Origin: Beaufortia kweichowensis
Taxonomy: Eukaryota; Chordata; Actinopteri; Cypriniformes; Gastromyzontidae
Reading direction: 5' to 3'
DNA length: 64,000 nucleotides
Assembly (NCBI GenBank): GCA_019155185.1
Contig: CM032815.1
Span: 5,837,001 to 5,901,000, forward strand
Below the pieces are notes generated by a model. That model saw nothing but the letters and a program-made list of their open reading frames with translations. It searched no databases and was not told the origin of the DNA. The translations under genes and the position numbers were made by a program. Shown here in pieces: positions 28,560 through 37,833 of the stretch (positions are counted from its first letter, which is position 1; every line of letters starts with the position of its first letter).

Positions 28560-29270
28560 GTGCCAAAGCTACTCAACATTCCGTGTTACTTCAAGTTTAT
28601 ATAAGTTTTTAAAGGGTGTATACCGTCCACAATCCATGTGTTTTGCCGCGCGTCAAAGCCAATCAGTCTGGAGTAAACGCAGAGTTGGAGAGCTTGACAA
28701 CTACTACACAAGTTGGTGGGAATAAACAAAGAATTAAAACCTATCTTCCTGATGGACGCCAGAGGATCTATATGAAGCATCTCGCCAGCTGTAAAGTGGT
28801 AACATACGTCGCATAAGTAGTGTTAAAAGTATTTTAGTTAACCCCAACACGTTCAGTTGAATCTATAGGCGTTTTACTTGACGGTGCGCTGCGCAGACTG
28901 ATCTGCTTATGACATAAAATACCACGAGAGCGATCGTTTTGAATGCTGCATTTTTGTGTCCTTCTCGCGATACTTTGATGCCATACAGCAACCGGTCTTC
29001 ACGTCGTACTACCAGAGTTGCCAGAGTGGCTGTTTTCCCGCACAATTGGGCTATTTTGAGAATGCAGTTGCAGGAAAAATTACGGGGTTTTGGGATACTT
29101 TTATAATGTACGGCGGCCGCAGAATGTGTGTTTGTAGTCGAAGGAAAACATGGGAATGGGGCTGTTTCTCAGTGTGTGTTGATTCTATTAATTAATACTT
29201 TGGCAACCACTGCAGTCAGCGCTGTCAGGTACCTAACGTCAGTTGCGTCACGCAAGTTACGCCCACATAT
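28560..29270. other. Unassigned GC-richer segment between MMP A and MMP B
   Basis: Base composition and CpG count differ from the AT-rich flanks (for example GCCGCGCGTCAAAG, CGCGATAC, ACGGCGGCCGC). Overlapping open frames of 60-80 codons occur on both strands, none resembling a family I know. It could be a decayed mobile element, a CpG-type promoter for an unseen transcript, or a pseudogene remnant. Confidence 0.3.
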
Positions 29271-30695
29271 CTCATTTTTTGTGATGTTTCTACATAAAAT
29301 CATCCTACATAAAGAACATTCTGTGAGAATATAACCTTTAATATCGACTTGAATATTGAATTTGTCGTAAAACCATGGTTATTTTTGTAGGAAATATATT
29401 GGACACACTAAAATAGCAGCACTTATAACAACATACTTATTGCAAAAATATCACAGTTGCACTGCAGGGCTGAAAATTGCAGTAACACCGTGTGTTCAGA
29501 TTTCTACACTTGTACTGCAATATTGAAGTATGTAGTAACACTATTCCCGAATCAAATCAACAATGCTGCAATACTGTAAACCGCAGTTCTACAAAATAAA
29601 CATACACAAATACTAAACAATATAGTTCAAAAGCACCTTGCAGTGTAAAATTGTATGCTGCAGTAGATTCATCATCAACACAACTACAAAAATACATTCT
29701 TTTAGAAAAACCAATTTACCGGTATAGAAAAATAGTACATGAATGTACTATAACAAAAATAACTGAATATCAGCAAATCAAGATGTCACCTATTTACACT
29801 TAATGTGATTTTGCCACTAAAGACTTTTTTTCTGGTAAACAAACTGTTGCACAAAAACATTTGTGCAGAAACAGTTGCACAAAGACAATTTTCTGGTTAC
29901 AACCAACATGATAACATGATCAAAATTCAACATCATAATTTAACATTATAAATCTATCCTTTTACAGTCAGGGAAGAAGAATATGAATAAAAAACTGACC
30001 ATTAAGACTATGAAAATATATCATTGAAGTTCATTCAAGTTTATTTAAATGTAGACAGTCTGTCAATTCTTGTATTATTTTATTGTGATGTATGTTATTG
30101 TAAAATTATTTGAAATGATCCTAAATTCTTTATGAGAAACCAGCGTTTACATATTTCATTTTTAGGACACTCCTGAAACATTTTTAGATGTAAATCTAGA
30201 GACGTTTCAGCAGTTTTTGTTTCCCATAAATACAATCATGCGCCCACACAAACACTGGGCATCCCACATACTGTTGGGAGAAATGAATCATAAACCAAAG
30301 TGATGAAGAATCACCATGAACTTCTTCTTAGACCAAAGTCTAATATGGCAGTCTGCATCTTCAGATTGTTGTTCTCATCCTAAAAAGGGGAACAATAGTT
30401 GCAGTATTTGGGTGGAAACCACCTAAATAATGTGTAGAAATCAGCGCCACTTCTGCATTTCCATTTAAAGCTTTGGGTCGTCACTCTTCCACCATAAAAA
30501 TGGCTTTGTTGTTGTGGTTTCATATATTAAAATACATGATTCAAATAGATGTATGAGGAAGAGGAATAATGATATCTGAAGGAAGGAGGAAGAGGTTAAG
30601 GTAGCTGGAGGACCTTTAATTATTCACATGTCAGTTTGATGGATTACCCACAGAAACTTGTGCCTGGTGTTTTTATTTGTTGCTCAATATATTGT

Positions 30696-30714
30696 TGACT
30701 AAAGTGTATATAAG
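30696..30714 (+). promoter_or_regulatory. TATA box and AP-1-like site of the second MMP gene
   Basis: TATATAAG lies at 30707-30714, 53 bases before the ATG, with an AP-1-like TGACTAA at 30696-30702 directly upstream. The TATA spacing copies MMP A, but the AP-1 site has one change and sits much closer to the TATA box. Confidence 0.5.
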
Positions 30715-30767
30715 CTGCCAGCTGGAACTGTGTCAAACAGAAGAGCCATCAAGAAGCATCTTACAAC

Positions 30768-33040
30768 ATGATGATTTCCTCTCAGTTGTGTTTTCTTACA
30801 GGTCTGGTCCTTGCAGTTCATGCTGGACCGATATCACAACCTGCCGGCACAGATCAAAGCGTTGCAGAGGTACAGTAAGCTTTCTCTCACTTTTTTAATA
30901 GTGACAAGGATTTTCCTAATATTACTTCTTTATTTGCTTTTATATATGTTAAATCATAGATTATAAATCCTCAGTTTTCTGCTTTATTTCTTCAGAGTTA
31001 CCTAAAGAGGTTCTACAATCTAACAGATGAGACTCGCGGTACCTTTCGGCGAGGTTTCACTCAAATGAACGAGAAGGTGAGAGAGATGCAAAAGTTTTTT
31101 GGGCTTAAAATGACTGGAAAGGTGGACCAAGAGACACTAGAGATGATGCAGAAACCTCGCTGCGGAGTTCCAGATGTTGCTGCGTACTCTACATTTGGAG
31201 AGGGTGCCAAATGGAGAACCAACAAGCTCACCTACAGGTGTGTTCTGTGCTAAGCCTCTTTGTACATTAAGAATAAAAGACAGGATTTTTCTCCAACTCA
31301 TTTTTTGTTCCAGGATTGTCAATTACACCCCTGATCTGTCGGTAGCCGAGGTGGATGAAAGCATCGATAAAGCCCTGGAGGTCTGGGCCAAAGTCACTCC
31401 TCTGAGATTTACCCGTATCAACAACGGTATAGCTGACATCATGATCTCCTTTGGAACAGGATGTAAGTTCTATTTATATATTTCTCTCTCTCTCTTTGTC
31501 TCTCTCTCACTATTATTAATTGACAGTAAAACCAAACTCTTTCCTCTAGATCATGGTGACGCTTATCCTTTTGATGGACCCTCCAACACTCTTGCTCATG
31601 CTTTCGCTCCCTCTTCTGGAATTGGCGGAGATGCACATTTCGATGACGACGAATCTTTCACGTTTCGCTCATCAAGGGGTAATTTTTACTGAACATATCC
31701 TGAAAAATAATGTTTAGAACAAGAATAACAACATTTACAAATAATCCCACATGATGTACCTGCAGGGTTTGTCCTGTTCTTGGTGGCCGCTCACGAGTTT
31801 GGTCATTCTCTGGGTCTTTCTCATTCAAATGTCCCCGGCGCTCTTATGTATCCCACCTACAGCTTTGTGGATGTGGATCGCTTTTCTCTGTCTTCTGATG
31901 ACATCAAAGGAATCCAGTCTCTTTATGGTAAGCGTATCTCCCTGAGTTAGATCTTCAAAAAAAAAAAATTTCATTTACCATATGGCAATTCCATCAGGCC
32001 GAAACACTGGTGGAACCCGTAACATTCCTGATCCACAACCATCAACAACCCCTGAGGCTTGTGATCCTAAATTGATCATGGATGCAATTACAACTTTGGA
32101 GAACGATATACTGTTCTTTAAGGACAGGTAATGCACCAAAGCATTTTTCTAAACCACATACAATAACTGTATGATATATGGAAGCTAACTTAATTATGGA
32201 TCATCTCATGAAATTTTTGATCTCTGTGCAGTTACGTCTGGCGTAGTTCCCAAAGCAGAGGTGTGGAGCAACATCCGATCAAAAGCCTCTGGCCCAGCAT
32301 CCCAGATAATATAGATGCAGCTTACGAGAATCCAGTTCAGAAAAAGTTTATCTCTTCAAAGGTATCTATTCAAAAAACTGAAACCTACAATCTTTGTATC
32401 TATGCCTGGGGAAATGTGTCATCATGGCCTGTATTTGTTTCCAGGTAGACATGTCTGGGCACTGTCTGGCTATGGTGTTGAAAAGGGGTATCCCAAATCT
32501 CTCACAAAACTGGGCCTGCCATCATCTTTAAGAAAAATTACTGCTGCTGTCCATGACCAACTATCTGGAAAAACCTTGCTCTTTGTTGGCAGCTATTACT
32601 ATAGGTTGGTCAAGTGCTGTGCATCATAAACGAGAAAAAAGTGTTGCTCGAAGGTTGATCTTTTATAGCTTAGATGATGTTATTGAGTTCTCAGTTGCTT
32701 TTTTTACTTTATAGCTTTGATGAGAGATTGAAGAGGATGGACACAGGGTATCCCAAACGGGTGGGAAATGGATTTCCAGGGATGACGGGCGAGGTTACCG
32801 CAGCCCATTATTCCAGAGGTATGTGTATCTTATAACCCCAATTTCTCCAAATCTGTGATAACCTAAAAAACAAAGCCTTAAAGTCAGTGTTAGATATATT
32901 ATGAAATTGCTTATTTTTTCTTTCTTTTATCAGGTTACATATATCTCTACAGTGGGACAACCGTGTATGAGTTCAGCTATAGAAGACAACTTGACCGTGT
33001 GCTTCAAAACTATCACCTCCTGCCCTGTTACCAAAAATAA
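30768..33040 (+). CDS. Collagenase-like matrix metalloproteinase B (MMP13-like), frameshifted in the hemopexin domain
   Basis: A tandem paralogue of MMP A with the same exon plan: 30768-30869, 30996-31237, 31314-31462, 31550-31678, 31766-31927, 31998-32127, 32232-32361, 32445-32604, 32715-32818, 32934-33040. Signal peptide MMISSQLCFLTGLVLAVHA, cysteine switch PRCGVPD, zinc site HEFGHSLGLSH and Met turn GALMYP are intact. Exon 7 is 130 bases where the phase needs 131: a run of five A at 32341-32345 lies where the paralogue implies six (before VYLFKG). Reading continues out of frame into exon 8 and stops at TAA 32529, giving about 376 residues instead of 471. Later exons are intact and end LLPCYQK, a three-residue extension past the usual last Cys. 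It could be a homopolymer sequencing error. The polyadenylation signal is at 33211. Confidence 0.87.
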
Positions 33041-34499
33041 ATAAACGTTTAAAATACTAAAATACTATTTTACTATAAATTAATCATTTAATACTATAAA
33101 AGTATTTTTAAAGAATGTATGTATGTTAGAAATTAAACGGTATGGATTTCTTTGCATTTTTTAACCTGCCAGTGAACTGTTTGTTGTAACAAAAGTTTTT
33201 TTTATTTTCAAATAAACTGCATTTCTGAAATAACTCTGAAGCATGTGGAAATAATTTCATTTTGCAATCAAAAGTTTATTTTAATATAAAAATGTTAACA
33301 TTTTACAATAAGGTTCCGTTTGTTAAAAATAATGTTACAGTGAGTATGAAATTCTTCTGGAAAATAGAGTACATGTCTTGACAGCACCTTAGATTTGTAC
33401 AATTAAAAGAAAGTCTTTGTTATTTACTTACAGACCACTTAAGGTGTGCTTGAGTTTCTCTTTTAAACAGCCTATGGATCACATGTATTTTCCATCAGGA
33501 TTAGTCAAATGACTATTGCGTGCTATTGGGAATGGTTATGCAAGTCTTACAATAACTTTGCTGCTGGCTATGAGTTAATGTGTGCTGACAGTTAAATTCA
33601 TGAGAGACAGTTCTGATGACAAATGTAAAACAGCTGATTTATTTAGAGAAAATGTTTATATTTTTGGATTATGAGCTCTACATGTGTCAGTGAGGAGATG
33701 CAACTAAGCAGATTAAAAATAAAACGCAGTTAATCAGGCCAAAAGAAAAGAAGCAGAAATCTGTTTTGTTCACAAGGGATTTCTTGTTTCTTTTCATCCA
33801 AAACTATGATTGAAAAAAACATTCATTTACGGTAAACTGCAGCTGTGATCAAAAATGAGTAAGTATTATGACACATTAATGGGATGGAAAAATCCTAGTG
33901 GATTCCAAAATATTTCAGATTTGGCAAGAAACAATCTAAAAGATCCATCTAATCTCATTGCTGTCCAGAAAAATAAACAGAGATTTAAAAAAAGTCCTGA
34001 AATGACATTGTTAGATGTTTCTTGGCTTTAAATAAATTGTTGTTATAAATAGAGAAGTTTACTACGCCGAAGATGCTAAAATATATATGTTTTGATTTAT
34101 TTACAAATATATTTACATACGTTACATTTGTAGTATTTATTAGTTTTGTGAGCTTATTGTTAATATGAAATGTGGAAGTTTTTACAGTAATGACCGTAAA
34201 GGCAAAGCTTTCATAGGTGGAAAATTCCATCTTTGAATAATCTCATGACATCCTCTAAAGGCTTCCATTCAGTTGCATCGGAATTGACAACAAACAGTTC
34301 CATCAGACATGTTGAGACAAGGGCTGAACCCCCTCAAGCTCTGAACTATTTTTTTTTCTCCTCTCTCGCCTCTTCTGAATGGTCCCTGATCGTAGAAGAT
34401 AAGCACTTAAACAGCCCGGCTAACAAATATATGACAGACAGGAAAAGATCGTGTGGACTCATATCGCTTTCCTTCCCTGCAGAGGAAGAACACTGAATT
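33041..34499 (+). other. Gap between MMP B and MMP C
   Basis: It contains the MMP B 3'UTR ending after AATAAA at 33211, then AT-rich DNA with no recognised exon, then the 5' region of MMP C. No clear TATA and AP-1 pair like those of MMP A was found upstream of MMP C. Confidence 0.6.
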
Positions 34500-36760
34500 A
34501 TGGAGCACCTTACAGTTCTCGCTCTGACACTTCTGCTTTGTTTGTCTTTTTGTGGCGCTGCACCCACGATGACAACATCATATGACCGTCAAATGGCAGA
34601 GGTCAATACCCATATTTTGTAAAAATTTGTATGATGTCCTGGGAGCAATAATTAATGTTTCTTTTCTTTTCCTCAGGATTATTTGGCACAGTTCTTCAGG
34701 GATCCTGATGCGACTCAGGCACATGGTAGAAGTATGTACCTTGCCGATTTTGAGAAAGAGCTCAAAGACATGCAGGAGTTTTTTGGGCTGGAGGTCACAG
34801 GCAAACTGGACACAAACACTCTGGAGGTGATGAAACAGCCGCGCTGTGGAGTCACTGATTTGGCCAGATATGGACATTTCCAGGGGAAGCCCAGGTGGAA
34901 ACAAAGTGTTGTAACGTACAGGTATGTTTACACAACTTACAATCAACTTTTGTTGATTTTATAAGTGAGAATGCTTGCTTATAGAGTGAATTAAAGTTAT
35001 TTTAAATATTGAATTTCTTTTCTTTTCTCTTAGAATAACAGAATACACATTTAAGTTGAGCAGAAGAGAGGTAGACGCCACTATCGCTAAAGCATTTCAG
35101 CTGTACAGTGATGTCATACCACTCGATTTCAAACAAATCTACAGCGGCACAGCTGATATCATGATTCTCTTCAAAGCTGGATGTGCGTTTTGTGCATCAC
35201 TAGATTTGGTTCATACAAAACACTCACATGACACAAACATTAATTCAAACTAACCATGTGTTTCAGATCATGGAGATTTTTATCCATTTGATGGACCCGG
35301 TCAGGTTCTGGCTCATGCCAATTCTCCTGGTCCTGAACAGGGAGGGGATACACATTTTGATGAGGATGAGCAATGGACACTAAGCCAACAAGGTGAATGC
35401 AGAAATAAAATAGAGCAGCTTTCCTTGTTTTTTAACAGAATATTTATACTTAATAAATCTGTTTTAGGTGTGAATCTGCTTTTGGTGGCTGCTCATGAAT
35501 TTGGTCACGCTTTGGGACTAGATCACTCCAAAGACCGTTCGGCTCTCATGTACCCAAATTACCAATATGTCAACACGAATGGTTACATACTTCCTCAGGA
35601 CGATCGACTCGGGGTTCAGGCTCTGTATGGTAAATGTCTGTTTTGATACTAGTGAGCTCATTTATAATCATTACATGGTGAAATATTATAATTAGCTAAT
35701 TATGATCACTGGTATGCATTATATATATACTCATTTTGTGTTATGTTTAAGGGGTTCGAGGATCTACAAATAAACCAGCCCCGAAACCAGCCCCTAAACC
35801 AAAACCAGATCCTGGACCGATCCAACCACCGGAACCATGCAAGCGTGATTTAGTATTTGATGCAGCAACCAGCATTCGTGGAGAATTGTACTTCTTTAAA
35901 AATGGGTATATTTATAAAATCCATAGGTATCAAAAATATATAATTATTATATAGTATATAATTACAAAAACTTTTTGATTTTCTCTCCATCAGGTACTAC
36001 TGGAAGAAAGGATATTACAGTGGACTTTCATTGCATAAAATAAACTCTTTGTGGCCGTCTATTGATTCTGTAGATGCCGCTTATGAATTAAGGGAAAGAG
36101 ACATCAACGTCCTCTTTAAGGGTAAAGTCACACTTCATAAAAAGTTGTGTACATAACAAGACTTGAGTTAATGTGTTCATCTGCATACAGATCGGCAGTA
36201 CTGGGCCATAAAAGGAAGCACAGTTTTGCCTGGATATCCCAAACCAATCTCCAACTTTGGGTTTCCCTCTTCTGTGAAAAAGATTGATGCCGCTGTACAT
36301 GTGGCATTCACTGGCCAAACTCTATTCTTTGTTGGAAACAACTATTGGAGGTAAAAGAAAAACTGAGTAGGAGTTTCAGTGTTTATTGTGTTTGATAAAA
36401 TAACATCACTCTTTTTTAAAATAACAGAACTAACACAATTTAAACACTGGTATAGCTTCAATGAAAGGACAGCTCTGATGGACCGAGGATTTCCAAAAAG
36501 CATCAGGCATATTCCTGGAATTGGGTCAAAGGTGGATGCTGCTTTTGAAAATTATGGTGCGCATAACATTACACAAAAACACTAATCTTTTATATTTATT
36601 TATTCATTTACTGCATATCAATATGTTTTTTAAATAAATTTTACTTCCTATTTTAGGTTACCTGTATTTCTCAGATGGTGCACGACAAACTGAGTATGAT
36701 TTCAGCTCAAAACAAGTGAATCGTGTTCTGCTCAATTATGGATGGCTGGACTGCTACTAA
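34500..36760 (+). CDS. Stromelysin-like matrix metalloproteinase C, intact
   Basis: A secreted zinc endopeptidase closest in flavour to MMP3/MMP10 (YSGTADIMI, HGDFYPFDGPGQVLAHA, DEDEQWT, NYGWLDCY at the end). Exons: 34500-34601, 34677-34921, 35034-35182, 35267-35392, 35468-35629, 35752-35905, 35994-36121, 36191-36350, 36456-36556, 36657-36760, in phase throughout, 476 residues. A signal peptide (MEHLTVLALTLLLCLSFCGA) leads into a prodomain with cysteine switch PRCGVTD, where the usual Pro is Thr. The zinc site is HEFGHALGLDH and the Met turn SALMYP. The hinge is a Lys/Pro repeat (NKPAPKPAPKPKPDPGP), longer than in A and B. The hemopexin domain is complete. It could be the fish mmp30 or another stromelysin-like gene; I am not sure of the symbol. 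AATAAA is at 36787. Confidence 0.9.
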
Positions 36761-37019
36761 ACATTATGTTTATATAATCCATTCTCAATAAAATGTATTT
36801 TGAGATTGAGTGTTGTACTAAAGGCTGTTACATATAAAATCAAATAAATATTAAATTATAGAGTAGAGTAGAATAACGAACAGTATTAGTATTAATATTA
36901 GTTCTCAGAATCAGTTATTGACCAGATCCATGACGTGTTAAACGATGACAGGCTATCATGTGAATAAAACTAATGTATATTATTTCTAAAATTGACATCA
37001 AATTCAAATAAAATCTAGT

Positions 37020-37105
37020 TTATCCAAAAATAAAAATTCACTCTTACCCTTGTTTATTCACCCTTGTGTTGTTCAAAACCTGTGACTGTATTTGATCTTT
37101 TTTTA
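37020..37105. mobile_element. Left-half fragment of the MITE-like element
   Basis: A decayed left half is readable (TCCAAAAATAAAAATTCACT, then TTCACCCTTGTGTTGTTC and AAAACCTGTGACTGTATTTGA). The right half is not present. Confidence 0.5.
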
Positions 37106-37185
37106 CTTATAAAAGATGTATGCTTTTTTATTTTTTCATTTCCCATACACGTCAAATTATAATGTCCCGCATGTACGACAGCGTG

Positions 37186-37669
37186 GGGATACAGGAAATT
37201 CAGGACGTCAGCTTTATGAAGTACAACGAGAAGTAGGAGTAGTGAGGATAATTAAAAGAAGCACTAGAGAGGAAAATATTCTAACAAGATTAAGGTTGGG
37301 ACATACTATGCTAAATTAAACCTTAAAATGAATAAATAAATATCCAACAGGAGTATGTGAGCACTGTGGAAGAGTGAAACAGTAGAGCATGTTATTTGTG
37401 TCTGTCAAAAGTATGATAATGAAAGAGAAGCAATGAAGAATGAACTTAGAAAGATGGGAATGGATGATCTAAAGCTTAAAAACATATTTAGTTATGGATT
37501 AGAGGGTTTATTTCTTTACCTCAAGAGAACAGAGTTGATTAAGAGAATTTAGAGGGGTTTTTTTTCTCAATTATGAAATTGGTAGACTCTGGTCCACACT
37601 CCAATACAGTAGGTGGCGATAATGCACCTTAACGTTAGTGCCACCCGCCATAAAAAGAAAGAAGAAGAA
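37186..37669 (+). mobile_element. 5'-truncated LINE (non-LTR retrotransposon) 3' end with target-site duplication
   Basis: Broken frames read as the C-terminal end of a LINE ORF2 protein: TRLRLGHTMLN, then GVCEHCGRV and EREAMKNELRKMGMDDLKL. The zinc-knuckle-like CxxC and later HVI-C spacing fit the tail of such proteins. A 3'UTR with GTAGGTGGCGATAATGC and a terminal GAAGAAGAAG tail follows, a LINE end common in cypriniform fish. The insert is flanked by a perfect 13-base duplication GTACGACAGCGTG at 37173-37185 and 37670-37682. It has several stop codons and frameshifts, so it is dead. It ends about 165 bases before the acat1 ATG. Confidence 0.85.
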
Positions 37670-37833
37670 GTACGACAGCGTGTAAACAACATTACCCATA
37701 AGACGTTGCGCAGCCGCCATGTGACGCAAACACACCTCTCGCTGTGATTGGCTGTTTTGCTCAAGCTCTCCGGTCGATTTGAAGGTTGAAGGTGAAATTT
37801 GTCCTCCTGTGTCTGAACTTTCTCATCGCGATT

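Larger units (their letters stand above)
27682..30767. other. Gap between MMP A and MMP B
   Basis: It holds the MMP A 3'UTR (AATAAA at 27956), AT-rich sequence, a distinct GC-richer segment at about 28560-29270 that I cannot assign, and the MMP B promoter. Several overlapping open frames occur in the GC-richer segment, but none resembles a known family. Confidence 0.5.
36761..37833 (+). other. MMP C to acat1 gap with mobile-element pieces and the acat1 promoter
   Basis: It contains the MMP C polyadenylation signal (36787), a left-half fragment of the GGGATAGTTCACC element at about 37020-37105, a truncated LINE at 37186-37669, and the acat1 proximal promoter. The promoter has an inverted CCAAT box (ATTGG at about 37747-37751) and moderate GC content. 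Confidence 0.6.

Noticed and set aside
37116..37319. 67-codon open frame as a separate gene
   Set aside because: Its second half is the LINE C-terminus and its first half is flanking DNA.
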